From: Arthrobacter sp. Leaf234
GTDB lineage: Bacteria; Actinomycetota; Actinomycetes; Actinomycetales; Micrococcaceae
DNA: 64,000 bases
NCBI RefSeq assembly: GCF_001422665.1
Contig: NZ_LMLU01000010.1
Span: 36,900-100,899 of the forward strand
Direction: 5' to 3'
The notes under the pieces are model-generated. The model was given only the letters and a program-made list of their open reading frames with translations. It was not told where the DNA came from and ran no database searches. Every line of letters begins with the position of its first letter. The stretch's first letter is position 1. This document shows positions 10,510 to 19,389 of this stretch, piece by piece. The position numbers and the translations under genes are program-made.

Positions 10510-11949
10510 TCAGGCCCGACCGTGCGACGACGGCCAGTCCTCGGGCCCGGCCGATCCGGCCGTGTACTCCTCGAGCGGCACGCGGTTCTCGGCCCAGGCC
10601 TTCAGGACTGGCTCGACGATCCGCCAGCAGTCCTCGGCGGTGTCGCCGCGGACCGAGAGTGTCGGGTCGCCCGCCAGCACGCCGTCGAGCACCTCACCGT
10701 AGGGGAGCAGATCGGTCTCGTTGAGGTCCGCGCTGAGCGTGGCGCGGTCCAGCGAGAAGATGTCACCCGGGCCGTTGACGTCCAGTTCCAGCTGCAGCGT
10801 GTCGGGACCGAAGCCGATCCTCAGCTTGGTGGGTGCGTCCTGCCCGGTGAACCCCAGCGGCAGGTGGCTGACCGGCCGGAACGTGATCACGGCTTCCTTG
10901 CGCTTGGCCCCGAGCGCCTTCCCCGAGCGCAGGATGAAGGGCACGCCCGACCACCGCTCGTTGTTGATCGACACCGTCACCTCGGCGAGCGTCTCCGTGT
11001 TCTTCGAGGGGTCCACACCCGGCTCCGCCGTGTAGTCGGGGATGGAGCGGTCCCCGATCGTGCCGGCGGTGTAGCGGGCGCGTCGGCTGCTCGCCGGGCT
11101 GTCGAGGTCCACGGTGCTCGCCCGCAGGATGGATCCGATGTGGTCGCGCAGGTCGCGCTCGTGCAGGGTGGACGGCGCGTTGAGCGCGAGGAGGGCCATC
11201 ACGTGGACGAGATGGCTCTGGATCATGTCACGGAGTGCGCCGGCGCCGTCGTAGTAGCGCGCCCGGTTCTCCAGGGCGAGGTCCTCGTCGAAGATCACCT
11301 CGACCTTCTCGATGTGCAGGTTGTTCCACACCGGCTCGAGGATCCGGTTCGCGAAACGCAGGCCCAGGATGTTGAAGACCGTCGCCTTGCCGAGGAAGTG
11401 GTCCACGCGGTGGATGTTCTGCTCCGGGACCAGCCGGGCGAGCTTCTCGTTGAGTCGGTGCGCGCTGGCCTGGTCGGTGCCGAAGGGCTTCTCCATGACG
11501 AGGCGGGTGCTCTTGGGCAGCGAGTCGGGGCCGAGCGCGCTGCACGCCAGCTGGCTGACCGCCGGAGGAAGGGCGAAATAGACGGCGACCGGGCCCTCGA
11601 GCGTGTGGACGAGGTCGGCCAGGCCGTCCTTCGTGACGTCGAGGAAATGATAAGAGCTGCGGTCCCGCACGTCCTGGAGCGCCGCACGGCCGGCGTCGTC
11701 GGCCTTCTCCATGGCGGTCGCGAAGGCCCCGTCGATCCGCTCGCGCCAGTGCGCGTCCGTCCAGTCGTCGGAACCCGCCCCCACCAGGGTGAGCCCGTCG
11801 CCGCGTCGCATGCGGATGAGCCGCGCGAGGCCGGGGAGGAGGAGCCGCCCGGTCAGATCCCCGGACGCTCCGAGGATCAGCAGGGTCCGCACGCGGGTGT
11901 CGGCTTCTGCGGGGATGGAATCGTGTTCTGCGAGCGAGTGAGTGTCCAC
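10510..11949 (-). CDS. zwf: Glucose-6-phosphate dehydrogenase family protein
   Basis: This enzyme oxidises glucose 6-phosphate to 6-phosphogluconolactone with NAD(P)+, the entry to the pentose phosphate pathway. The 479-residue protein has the N-terminal Rossmann motif GASGDLTGRLL, the conserved EKPFGTD, and the active-site stretch RVDHFLGK, which corresponds to RIDHYLGK of classical enzymes with the catalytic His retained. The Tyr to Phe change and other differences suggest a divergent paralogue, as often seen in Arthrobacter, so coenzyme preference is open. The GTG start at 11949 is chosen because translation upstream reads antisense to ffh; the GAAGG ahead of it is close. 6-phosphogluconate dehydrogenase (gnd) is encoded at 41684 but not adjacent. 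Confidence 0.8.
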   Translation of the reverse strand: MDTHSLAEHDSIPAEADTRVRTLLILGASGDLTGRLLLPGLARLIRMRRGDGLTLVGAGSDDWTDAHWRERIDGAFATAMEKADDAGRAALQDVRDRSSYHFLDVTKDGLADLVHTLEGPVAVYFALPPAVSQLACSALGPDSLPKSTRLVMEKPFGTDQASAHRLNEKLARLVPEQNIHRVDHFLGKATVFNILGLRFANRILEPVWNNLHIEKVEVIFDEDLALENRARYYDGAGALRDMIQSHLVHVMALLALNAPSTLHERDLRDHIGSILRASTVDLDSPASSRRARYTAGTIGDRSIPDYTAEPGVDPSKNTETLAEVTVSINNERWSGVPFILRSGKALGAKRKEAVITFRPVSHLPLGFTGQDAPTKLRIGFGPDTLQLELDVNGPGDIFSLDRATLSADLNETDLLPYGEVLDGVLAGDPTLSVRGDTAEDCWRIVEPVLKAWAENRVPLEEYTAGSAGPEDWPSSHGRA

Positions 11950-12118
11950 GCCTTCACTGTGCCACTTATCCCTGCGTGTGTCCCGCTCCCGGAGGGGGCG
12001 CCGGGACTTGCGCGCCGCGCCGGGCCACGGCCCCTGTGCGGGCGGTGCTGCCCGGTCGCCAGTTGATACCCTAGGGAGTTGAGTCTCCCTGTCCCCCGAT
12101 GAAAGTAGTTCACGGCAC

Positions 12119-13705
12119 GTGTTCAATTCACTCTCCGACCGGCTGACTGCGACCTTCAAGAACCTGCGCGGCAAGGGCCGCCTCACCGAGGCGGACATCG
12201 ACGCGACGGTGCGTGAGATCAGGCGGGCACTGCTGGACGCCGACGTCGCCGTCCCGGTGGTCCGGGCGTTCACGTCCGCCATCAAGGAACGCGCCCTCGG
12301 GCTCGAGGTCTCGCAGGCACTCAATCCCGGCCAGCAGATCGTCAAGATCGTCAACGAGGAGCTCGTGGGGATCCTCGGCGGCGAGACGCGCCGCATCCGT
12401 CTCGCGAAGAACCCGCCGACGGTCATCATGCTCGCGGGGCTGCAGGGTGCGGGTAAGACGACCCTCGCCGGCAAGCTCTCGAAGTGGCTCAAGGGCCAGG
12501 GGCACAGCCCCCTCCTCGTGGCGTGCGACCTCCAGCGGCCCAATGCGGTCCGGCAGCTCCAGGTCAACGGTGAGCGCGCCGGTGTCCCGGTGTACGCACC
12601 GCATCCCGGCGTCAGCTCCGAGTTCGAGTCCGCCACGGGCGATCCCGTCGCCGTCGCACGCCAGGGCATCGCCGAGGCGCGCGCCCGCCTGCACGACGTC
12701 GTGATCGTGGACACCGCGGGCCGCCTCGGCGTCGATGCCGAGCTGATGCAGCAGGCTGCGGACATCCGTAAGGCCGTCACGCCGGACGAGGTCCTCTTCG
12801 TCATCGACGCGATGATCGGCCAGGACGCGGTCAACACGGCGCTCGCCTTCAACGAGGGCGTGGACTTCACCGGTGTGGTCCTGACCAAGCTCGACGGCGA
12901 CGCCCGCGGTGGTGCCGCGCTCTCCGTCGCCTCGGTCACCGGCAAGCCGGTCATGTTCGCCTCGACGGGCGAGGGCCTCGACGACTTCGAGCTGTTCCAC
13001 CCGGACCGCATGGCTTCGCGCATCCTCGACATGGGCGACATCCTCACGCTCATCGAGCAGGCGGAGCGGTCCTGGGACAAGGACGAAGCCGCCCGGATGG
13101 CGAAGAAGTTCTCCGACCAGGAGGACTTCACGCTCGACGACTTCCTCGCCCAGATGCAGCAGATCCGCAACATGGGCTCCATGAAGAAGATGCTCATGAT
13201 GATGCCCGGTGCGGCGAACATGCGCGAGCAGCTGGAGAACTTCGACGAGCGCGAGATCGACCGCGTCGAGGCGATCGTCCGTTCGATGACCCCGCACGAG
13301 CGTGTGGCCCCGAAGATCATCAACGGCTCGCGCCGCGCGAGGATCGCCCGCGGCTCCGGCGTGCACGTGTCCGAGGTCAACGGCCTGCTCGAACGGTTCA
13401 CGCAGGCCCAGAAGATGATGAAGAAGATGGCCTCCGGCGGCGGTATCCCGGGGATGCCGGGCATGGCGGGCCCGGGCGGATTCGGTGGCCCGCGGAAGAC
13501 CAAGGCCGCGGCTGCCAAGGGGAAGAAGAAGCCCCGCTCGGGCAACCCGGCCAAGGCTGCGCTCGAGGCGCAGGAGGCGGAGCAGCGACGGGCCGCCGCG
13601 CGTGCCGCTGCGCCGACCGGGGCGGCCTTCGGAGGCGGCCAGCCGGACTTCGACCCGTCGGCGATGAATCTCCCGAAGGGCTTCGAGAAGTTCCTCGGGA
13701 AGTAG
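12119..13705 (+). CDS. ffh: Signal recognition particle protein Ffh (SRP54)
   Basis: Ffh binds 4.5S RNA and the signal sequences of nascent membrane proteins and delivers them to FtsY. The 528-residue protein has an N domain, a GTPase G domain with G1 GLQGAGKTT (about residue 106), DTAGRL and TKLDGDARGG, and the methionine-rich M domain (about 300-450, including MGSMKKMLMMMPG). A low-complexity Lys/Ala/Gly tail follows, longer than in E. coli but common in Actinobacteria. The start is GTG at 12119. It is divergent from the dehydrogenase gene across about 170 bp, where ATACCCTAG near 12066 is a possible -10 region. Confidence 0.95.
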   Translation: MFNSLSDRLTATFKNLRGKGRLTEADIDATVREIRRALLDADVAVPVVRAFTSAIKERALGLEVSQALNPGQQIVKIVNEELVGILGGETRRIRLAKNPPTVIMLAGLQGAGKTTLAGKLSKWLKGQGHSPLLVACDLQRPNAVRQLQVNGERAGVPVYAPHPGVSSEFESATGDPVAVARQGIAEARARLHDVVIVDTAGRLGVDAELMQQAADIRKAVTPDEVLFVIDAMIGQDAVNTALAFNEGVDFTGVVLTKLDGDARGGAALSVASVTGKPVMFASTGEGLDDFELFHPDRMASRILDMGDILTLIEQAERSWDKDEAARMAKKFSDQEDFTLDDFLAQMQQIRNMGSMKKMLMMMPGAANMREQLENFDEREIDRVEAIVRSMTPHERVAPKIINGSRRARIARGSGVHVSEVNGLLERFTQAQKMMKKMASGGGIPGMPGMAGPGGFGGPRKTKAAAAKGKKKPRSGNPAKAALEAQEAEQRRAAARAAAPTGAAFGGGQPDFDPSAMNLPKGFEKFLGK

Positions 13706-13751
13706 CCGCTGCAGTGCTGGCCGGCCGGTGCCCGAGCGGTGGGGTCGCGGC

Positions 13752-14459
13752 GTGACGGGCGGTGAGCGCGTGGTGTTCGTGCACGGCGCCGGGTCCTTCG
13801 GCGCCGCGGCGTGGCCCCGGCAGCACGGTCTGTCGCTGGACTTCGACTGCCTGTACGTCCGGCGGCACGGCTTCTCCGCGACGGAGGAGCCGCTGCCGAC
13901 CGACCATGCCCGTGACCAGGCGATCATCGCGGAAGCCCTCGGCGCGGGCGGACACGTCGTCGCGCACGCGCAGGGCGCCGTGGCCGCGATGATGCTGGCG
14001 GTCGAGCGGCCCGACCTCGTCCGGACGCTGACGCTCGTGGAACCCGCGTGCTTCTCGCTGACCGCGGATCTCCCGGCCACGTCCGCCCACATCGCCCTGA
14101 TGGCGCCGCTGTTCGCCGCCCGGCACGCCGTGTCGGACGAGGAATTCAGCAGGAGCCTCTTCCGCCGAACCTTCTCGGCCGAGGCGGGAACGGCCGACAC
14201 CGCCGAGGGAAGGCGGGGCGCGGCGCGCCTGCGGCTGCAGAGCCCGCCGTGGGAGGCGCCGCTGTCGATCGTGCCGGGTGTTCCGACGTCCGTCCTCACC
14301 GGCGGCTGGGAACCGCTCTACGAGGAGGTCGCGGACTATCTCGCCGGGACCGGAGCGATCCACTGCCAGGCACCGGGCGGTCACCGCCCCCACGATTCCG
14401 AGGAGGGAGCCGCGCTCGTCCGGTCCTTCCTGCGGACGGGGCGGGACACGGCGGCATGA
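13752..14459 (+). CDS. Alpha/beta-hydrolase-fold protein with Ala at the nucleophile position
   Basis: The 235-residue protein has the alpha/beta hydrolase outline: an HGAGSFGAAAW oxyanion-hole region at the start, a nucleophile elbow, and a C-terminal GGHRPHDS that supplies the expected His. The elbow reads AHAQGA, so the nucleophilic Ser of G-x-S-x-G is Ala73 (codon GCG, one base from TCG). The protein is therefore probably not a classical serine hydrolase; it could be inactive, bind ligand, or use another mechanism. GTG at 13752 has GGTGGGG upstream; GTG at 13728 would add eight residues. Its stop overlaps the start of the amidohydrolase gene (ATGA), suggesting a two-gene unit. Confidence 0.6.
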   Translation: MTGGERVVFVHGAGSFGAAAWPRQHGLSLDFDCLYVRRHGFSATEEPLPTDHARDQAIIAEALGAGGHVVAHAQGAVAAMMLAVERPDLVRTLTLVEPACFSLTADLPATSAHIALMAPLFAARHAVSDEEFSRSLFRRTFSAEAGTADTAEGRRGAARLRLQSPPWEAPLSIVPGVPTSVLTGGWEPLYEEVADYLAGTGAIHCQAPGGHRPHDSEEGAALVRSFLRTGRDTAA

Positions 14460-15565
14460 GCCCGGACGACGGCGGCTACCTCCACCTCACCGGGACCGTG
14501 CTGCTCTCACCCACCCGGACGGTCCGCGACGTCTACGTCCGGGACGGCCGATTCACCTTCGCACGTCCTTCCGGCCGGCCGGCGCGCGTGCTCGAGGGGT
14601 GGGTGCTGCCCGGTCTCGTCGACGCGCACTGCCACGTGGGCCTCGACGGTCGCGGCCTGGTGCCCGACGACGTCGCCGAACGCCAGGCCCTGGCGGACCG
14701 CGATGCGGGGACGCTGCTGATCCGTGACGCGGGCGTGGTGAACGACACCCGGTGGATCCAGCAGCGCGAGGACCTGCCGCGCCTGGTCCGCGCGGGCCGG
14801 CACGTGGCGCGGACGCGGCGCTACTTCCGCGACTACGCCGTCGAGGTGGAGCCGGAGCATCTGGCTGCCGCGGTGGCGGAGCAGGCCCGGCGCGGGGACG
14901 GCTGGGTCAAGATCGTGGGGGACTGGATCGACCGCGGCCTGGGTGATCTCGCCCCCGCCTTCCCACCGCGGGCGATCCGCGAGGCCGTCGACGCCGCCCA
15001 CGCCGAGGGTGCGCGGGTCACGGCCCACTGCTTCGCGGCGGAGACCCTCGACGCCATGCTGGATGCGGGGATCGACTGCATCGAGCACGCGACCGGCATG
15101 CTGCCCCGGCACGTGCCCCGCTTCGTCGAGCAGCGGGTCGCGATCGTGCCCACCCTGATCAACATCGACACCTTCCCGGCGATCGCCGACGGGGCCGCCG
15201 CCAAGTACCCCGACTACGCCGCGCACATGCGCACCCTGTGGGGTGGTCGTCACGCGATGGTGCGGCGGGCCTTCGACGCCGGGGTCCCGGTCTTCGCGGG
15301 GACGGACGCGGGAAGCGTCATCGCCCACGGACGCCTGCCGGACGAGGTCGCGGCCCTTGCCGCCGCGGGCCTCGGACCCGTGGCCGCGCTCGATGCCGCC
15401 TGCTGGTCGGCCCGGACGTGGCTGGGCTTCCCCGGGATCGAGGAGGGTGCCGCCGCCGACGCCGTGATCTGTGCCGCTGATCCGCGGGTCGATATCGGGA
15501 CGCTGGCAGCGCTCCGCGCGGTGGTGTTGCGCGGCCGCGTGGTCGACCGGGGCCCCCGGGAATAA
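14456..15565 (+). CDS. Metal-dependent amidohydrolase
   Basis: A 369-residue member of the amidohydrolase superfamily (imidazolonepropionase/prolidase-like branch). All metal-site residues are visible: His58 and His60 (DAHCH), bridging Lys152 (WVKIVGDW), His191 (VTAHC), His211 (EHATG) and Asp284 (AGTDAG). That supports an active binuclear hydrolase acting on a cyclic amide, peptide-like or other C-N bond; the substrate cannot be deduced. The ATG at 14456 overlaps the stop of the preceding hydrolase-like gene. A palindrome pair follows its 3' end and belongs to the next gene. Confidence 0.8.
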   Translation: MSPDDGGYLHLTGTVLLSPTRTVRDVYVRDGRFTFARPSGRPARVLEGWVLPGLVDAHCHVGLDGRGLVPDDVAERQALADRDAGTLLIRDAGVVNDTRWIQQREDLPRLVRAGRHVARTRRYFRDYAVEVEPEHLAAAVAEQARRGDGWVKIVGDWIDRGLGDLAPAFPPRAIREAVDAAHAEGARVTAHCFAAETLDAMLDAGIDCIEHATGMLPRHVPRFVEQRVAIVPTLINIDTFPAIADGAAAKYPDYAAHMRTLWGGRHAMVRRAFDAGVPVFAGTDAGSVIAHGRLPDEVAALAAAGLGPVAALDAACWSARTWLGFPGIEEGAAADAVICAADPRVDIGTLAALRAVVLRGRVVDRGPRE

Positions 15566-15566
15566 G

Positions 15567-15598
15567 TTGAAGCTTCAAGTAGCTGTAGGGGGTACAGC
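15567..15598 (+). promoter_or_regulatory. Two adjacent palindromes, putative operator of the VOC dioxygenase-like gene
   Basis: TTGAAGCTTCAA (15567-15578) is a perfect 12-bp palindrome. Four bases later GCTGTA-N5-TACAGC (15582-15598) forms a second inverted repeat. Both sit 19-50 nt before the ATG of the VOC protein, where they would overlap its core promoter. Winged-helix regulators of the MarR group often control such VOC genes from sites of this sort; which regulator acts here is unknown and none is encoded next to it. Confidence 0.5.
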
Positions 15599-15616
15599 CA
15601 GATGAAGGAGTAACCG

Positions 15617-16510
15617 ATGCCGGACCTGCTACCCACCGACACCACCATGGGCACGCTGACCCTCAGGGTCGGCGACCTCGCCGCGATGTCCGCCTACTAC
15701 AGGGTGGCCCTCGGGCTCGCCGTGATCGAGGACGGTATCGACGCCGTCGTCCTCGGTCGGGCGGGACGGGCCGTCCTCCGGCTCGAACACGCGGGACACC
15801 TGCGCCTCCCGCCGCCCGGCCAGGCGGGGCTCTTCCACACCGCGCTCCTCTTCGACGACCGCGCGGACCTCGCCGCCGCGGTCGGGTCGGCGGCACGGCA
15901 TCCGCAGAGCTCCTACGTGGGCAGCGCGGACCACCTCGTCAGCGAGGCCTTCTACTTCACCGATCCGGAGGGCAACGGGATCGAACTCTACGTCGACCGC
16001 CCGCGGGAGGCCTGGGCCTGGACGCAGGACGGGACCGGGCACCGGACGGTGGTCATGGACAGCCTTCCGCTCGCACCCCGCGCCTATCTCGAGCAGCACC
16101 TGACCGAGGACGCCGTGTCGGAGGCCGCATCGAGGAATGCCGCCGTCGGGCATGTTCACCTGCAGGTGGGGGACGTCGCGACGGCCGAGCACTTCTACGT
16201 CGACGTGCTCGGCTTCGAGCGGACCGCAGGGTGGCACGACCAGGCGCTGTTCGTCTCCGCGGGCGGCTACCACCACCACATGGCCATGAACGTCTGGAAC
16301 AGCAGGGGCGCAGGTCCCCGCCGGGACACGCTCGGACTGGGCGAGGTGCTCATCCGCGTCCCCGGCGCCGACGAGGTCTCGGCGCTGGCCGACCGCCTCG
16401 TGCACGCGGGCATCACGAGCCGGCACACGGGGGAGGAGTTGCGCTTCGAGGATCCCTGGCGGAACCAGCTGCGCGTGGCCGTCGGCGCCGACCCTGCCGG
16501 AATCGCCTAA
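15617..16510 (+). CDS. VOC family protein, CatE-like two-domain dioxygenase/glyoxalase
   Basis: The 297 residues hold two vicinal-oxygen-chelate modules, about 10-125 and 140-290. Candidate metal ligands include His in VGHVHLQVGD (second module), His in YHHHMAMNVW, and Glu of LRFEDPWRNQLRV. The order resembles Bacillus CatE (catechol-2,3-dioxygenase) and its actinobacterial relatives, often induced by quinones or electrophiles. Substrate is inferred only. An excellent GAAGGAG lies 7 nt before the ATG at 15617. The gene is monocistronic, with two palindromes just upstream and the rpsP operon downstream. Confidence 0.75.
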   Translation: MPDLLPTDTTMGTLTLRVGDLAAMSAYYRVALGLAVIEDGIDAVVLGRAGRAVLRLEHAGHLRLPPPGQAGLFHTALLFDDRADLAAAVGSAARHPQSSYVGSADHLVSEAFYFTDPEGNGIELYVDRPREAWAWTQDGTGHRTVVMDSLPLAPRAYLEQHLTEDAVSEAASRNAAVGHVHLQVGDVATAEHFYVDVLGFERTAGWHDQALFVSAGGYHHHMAMNVWNSRGAGPRRDTLGLGEVLIRVPGADEVSALADRLVHAGITSRHTGEELRFEDPWRNQLRVAVGADPAGIA

Positions 16511-16663
16511 AGCACGGCGCATCTGGCACAATGGAGCCGTACTCGATCCGTGCAGCCCCTCTCTCTGTGCGCATTGTGTCCTCTGAACCCCCATGAATGG
16601 CCCGCCCCACGGGAGCAGGATGACGGGTTCGCCCCTTTTCGTTAACAAGGAGTGACCACACAA

Positions 16664-17068
16664 GTGGCCGTAAAGATTCGCCTCAAGCGCATGGGCAAGA
16701 TCCGCGCACCGTTCTACCGTGTCGTCGTCATGGATGCACGCTCCAAGCGTGATGGCCGTGCCCTCGAAGAGATCGGCAAGTACAACCCCACCGAGGAGCC
16801 CTCGTTCATCGAGATCAACTCCGAGCGTGCGCAGTACTGGCTCGGCGTCGGCGCGCAGCCGACCGAGCAGGTCTCCGTGCTCCTCAAGATCACGGGTGAC
16901 TGGCAGAAGTTCAAGGGACTCAAGGGCCAGGAAGGCACCCTGCGGACCAAGGCACCGAAGGAGACCTTCGTCGCTCCCGAGAAGGGCTCCGTGATCGTCC
17001 CCGAGGCCATCACGCCGAAGGCGAAGAAGAACGACGACGCCGCCGCGGAAGCGACCGAGGCAGAGTAA
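16664..17068 (+). CDS. rpsP: 30S ribosomal protein S16
   Basis: S16 is needed for assembly of the 5' domain of the small subunit. The core ([20 protein letters not shown] to about residue 85) is canonical; a 45-residue Lys/Ala/Glu tail is typical of Actinobacteria. I place the start at GTG 16664 because the family begins (M/V)AVKIRLKR and AAGGAG lies 11 nt upstream; the in-frame GTG at 16652 overlaps that Shine-Dalgarno sequence. It leads the block rpsP-khpA-rimM-trmD-rplS. TGGCACAAT at 16524-16532 could be its extended -10 element. The 134-residue length fits. Confidence 0.95.
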   Translation: MAVKIRLKRMGKIRAPFYRVVVMDARSKRDGRALEEIGKYNPTEEPSFIEINSERAQYWLGVGAQPTEQVSVLLKITGDWQKFKGLKGQEGTLRTKAPKETFVAPEKGSVIVPEAITPKAKKNDDAAAEATEAE

Positions 17069-17069
17069 G

Positions 17070-17315
17070 TTGCTGGCCGACGCTCTGGAGCACCTCGTCC
17101 GCGGCATCGTCGACAACCCTGACGACGTCAGGGTCTCCGCGAAGAACAACCGTCGCGGCGAGACCCTGGAGGTCCGCGTGCACCAGGAGGACCTGGGCCG
17201 CGTGATCGGCCGTCAGGGCCGCACCGCCCGCGCCCTGCGCACGGTGGTCGCAGCGCTTGCCGACGGCGAGCCGGTCCGCGTCGACGTCGTCGACACGGAC
17301 CGCCGCCGGGGCTGA
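17070..17315 (+). CDS. khpA: KH-domain RNA-binding protein KhpA
   Basis: An 81-residue single type-II KH domain protein with the GxxG-like loop in GRVIGRQGRTARALR. KhpA pairs with KhpB/Jag and binds many RNAs in other bacteria. The start is a TTG at 17070, one base after the rpsP stop; the N terminus LADALEHLVRGIVDNPDDV is the usual one for this family, so the TTG is well supported. A strong hairpin follows the gene, before rimM. Confidence 0.92.
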   Translation: MLADALEHLVRGIVDNPDDVRVSAKNNRRGETLEVRVHQEDLGRVIGRQGRTARALRTVVAALADGEPVRVDVVDTDRRRG

Positions 17316-17336
17316 CCCGGAGCTTCACAGCGTCAC

Positions 17337-17375
17337 GACCGGCCCCACCACCAGGACATGGTGGTGGGGCCGGTC
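17337..17375 (+). terminator. 17-bp perfect hairpin between khpA and rimM
   Basis: Arms 17337-17353 and 17359-17375 are exact complements around a 5-nt loop. A CCCTTTT tract follows only 11 nt later rather than directly at the stem. It lies inside what is usually one ribosomal-protein/processing operon, so it may be a partial terminator or a processing/stability hairpin that separates rpsP-khpA from rimM-trmD levels. Confidence 0.6.
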
Positions 17376-17427
17376 GCATGTCACACCCTTTTCACGCCGC
17401 TACCGGCACGAGAGCAGGAGCACCACC

Positions 17428-18018
17428 ATGGACGTACTCGTCGCGAGGATCGGGAAGCCGCACGGCATCAGGGGCGAGGTCACGGTCCAGCTCTTCACCG
17501 ATGCCCCCGAGGACCGGTTCGATGCCGGTGAGACCTTCCGGGTCGAGGGTGCCGCCGTCGCCGAACTGACCGTGGCGAAGGCGCGCTGGAACAAGGACAT
17601 CCTGATCGTCGCCTTCGAGCAGGTGGCCGACCGGAACCAGGCCGAGACCCTGCGCGGTGCCCAGCTGTTCATCGACACCACCGGCGCCGGGGACGAGGAC
17701 GACGACGCCTGGTACGAGCACGAACTCGTCGGGCTCGACGCCCGGGTGGACGGTGTCTCGGTGGGGAAGGTGACCGCCCTGCGCACCCTGGCGGTCCAGG
17801 ACCTCCTCGTCGTCGAACTCGCCGACGGTCACGAGGCGTTCGTGCCGTTCGTCGGCGACATCGTCCCCGAGGTGAACACCGAGCACGGCTTCATCGTCAT
17901 CGTGCCGCCGGCCGGTCTCTTCGACCTGAACACGCCGGGGTCGAACCAGGCGCCCGACGACGGCGACGACGTCGCGGACGGTGTGACGGCCAGCGACACC
18001 GGCGAGGCACGCGACTAG
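17428..18018 (+). CDS. rimM: Ribosome maturation factor RimM
   Basis: RimM assists maturation of the 30S head and binds S19. The 196-residue protein has the N-terminal RimM barrel ([20 protein letters not shown]) and a C-terminal PRC-barrel ([15 protein letters not shown] to [13 protein letters not shown]). A short acidic tail follows. ATG 17428 has GCAGGAG 7 nt upstream; longer in-frame extensions lie over the upstream hairpin and are unlikely. The stop codon shares a base with the GTG start of trmD. Confidence 0.93.
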   Translation: MDVLVARIGKPHGIRGEVTVQLFTDAPEDRFDAGETFRVEGAAVAELTVAKARWNKDILIVAFEQVADRNQAETLRGAQLFIDTTGAGDEDDDAWYEHELVGLDARVDGVSVGKVTALRTLAVQDLLVVELADGHEAFVPFVGDIVPEVNTEHGFIVIVPPAGLFDLNTPGSNQAPDDGDDVADGVTASDTGEARD

Positions 18019-18809
18019 TGCGCATCGACGTCGTCTCCATCTTCCCGGAGTACCTGGCCGCACTCGATCTCTCGCTGATCGGCAAGGCCCGGCAGGACGG
18101 CGTCCTCGACGTGCGCGTCCATGACCTGCGCACCTTCACGACCGACCGGCACCGGACGGTCGATGACACGCCCTACGGCGGGGGCGCCGGCATGGTGATG
18201 AAGGCAGAGCCCTGGGCGCAGGCGCTGGAGTCCGTGCTGGCGGCGGCACCGGCGTCGCAGCACAGGCCCACCCTGATCGTCCCGTCGCCCGCCGGGGCCG
18301 TCTTCAACCAGGCCATGGCGCACGAACTTGCGGGCCTCGAACACCTCGTCTTCGCCTGCGGCCGGTACGAGGGCATCGACGAGCGAGCGATCGACTGGGC
18401 CCGGGACGGCTTCGACGTCCGTCCGGTCTCCCTCGGCGACTACGTGCTCAACGGCGGTGAGGTCGCCGTCCTCGCGATGGTCGAGGCCGTCGGTCGGCTC
18501 ATCCCGGGTGTGGTCGGCAACCCCGAGTCCCTCGTCGAGGAGTCCCATGCCGACGGACTGCTCGAGTACCCCGTCTACACGAAGCCGTCGTCGTGGCGGG
18601 GCCGGGACATCCCCGAGGTGCTGCTCAGCGGGAACCACGCGAGGATCGCGCGGTGGCGCCGGATGGAGCAGTTCCGGCGGACCGCCGACAGGCGACCGGA
18701 CCTCCTCGGGGACATCGACGCGACGTCGCTGCCGGCAGCGGACCTGAAGGCACTGCGGGAGGCGGGGTTCGACGTCGTCGGAGGCCGTCTCATGCGCCCT
18801 CCGCATTAG
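18018..18809 (+). CDS. trmD: tRNA (guanine-N1-)-methyltransferase TrmD
   Basis: TrmD methylates G37 of tRNAs with S-adenosylmethionine and prevents +1 frameshifting. The 263-residue protein is of SPOUT type with the deep-knot motifs intact: [27 protein letters not shown] and [13 protein letters not shown]. The GTG start overlaps the rimM stop by one base, so translation is coupled. It is followed by a 210-bp spacer before rplS. Confidence 0.95.
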   Translation: MRIDVVSIFPEYLAALDLSLIGKARQDGVLDVRVHDLRTFTTDRHRTVDDTPYGGGAGMVMKAEPWAQALESVLAAAPASQHRPTLIVPSPAGAVFNQAMAHELAGLEHLVFACGRYEGIDERAIDWARDGFDVRPVSLGDYVLNGGEVAVLAMVEAVGRLIPGVVGNPESLVEESHADGLLEYPVYTKPSSWRGRDIPEVLLSGNHARIARWRRMEQFRRTADRRPDLLGDIDATSLPAADLKALREAGFDVVGGRLMRPPH

Positions 18810-19019
18810 TGGTTGGCGGGCGGCCTGTGGAAGAATGGTGATTCGTGTCCACTGGGCCGGACCCTGCCACAGGGGGCGTCCGGCCAACAGTCGCACACCG
18901 GCCACCGAAGCATCGGATCGGCCGGGACAACCTCTTCGGCGGCATTGCCCGGACCCCGTCCCGTCCTTGACCGCCGTGACCCACGTGAGTGACCTGTGGC
19001 GTTCACCAGGAGTACGACA

Positions 19020-19379
19020 ATGCACATTCTCGATTCCGTCGACGCCGGATCCTTCCGCGACAACGTCCCCGACTTCCGCGCCGGTGACACCGTCAACGTC
19101 CACGTCAACATCATCGAAGGCAAGAACACCCGTGTTCAGATCTTCAAGGGCTTCGTCCTCGGCCGCCAGGGTGACGGCATCCGCGAGACCTTCACGGTCC
19201 GCAAGGTGAGCTTCGGCGTCGGCGTGGAGCGTACGTTCCCCGTCCACAGCCCCGTCCTCGACAAGATCGAGGTCGTGTCCAAGGGCGACGTCCGCCGCGC
19301 CAAGCTCTACTACATGCGCGAGCTGCGCGGCAAGGCAGCCAAGATCAAGGAGAAGCGCGACCCGAAGACGGTCAAGTAA
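19020..19379 (+). CDS. rplS: 50S ribosomal protein L19
   Basis: L19 sits at the 30S-50S interface. The 119 residues give the complete family pattern ([52 protein letters not shown]). AGGAG lies 8 nt before the ATG at 19020; the in-frame start at 18996 would add an unconserved octapeptide. The 210-nt spacer after trmD may hold a separate rplS promoter or leader, but I cannot recognise a known leader RNA in it. The signal peptidase gene starts 10 bp after its stop. Confidence 0.95.
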   Translation: MHILDSVDAGSFRDNVPDFRAGDTVNVHVNIIEGKNTRVQIFKGFVLGRQGDGIRETFTVRKVSFGVGVERTFPVHSPVLDKIEVVSKGDVRRAKLYYMRELRGKAAKIKEKRDPKTVK

Positions 19380-19389
19380 CCCCCTGACA

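Noticed and set aside
11950..13554. Extension of the glucose-6-phosphate dehydrogenase frame across ffh
   Set aside because: The frame stays open only because it is antisense to ffh; the dehydrogenase fold starts near 11900.
18810..19019. Ribosomal-protein leader RNA or riboswitch before rplS
   Set aside because: The 210-nt spacer is suggestive, but I could not find a conserved leader structure or a convincing promoter with proper spacing.
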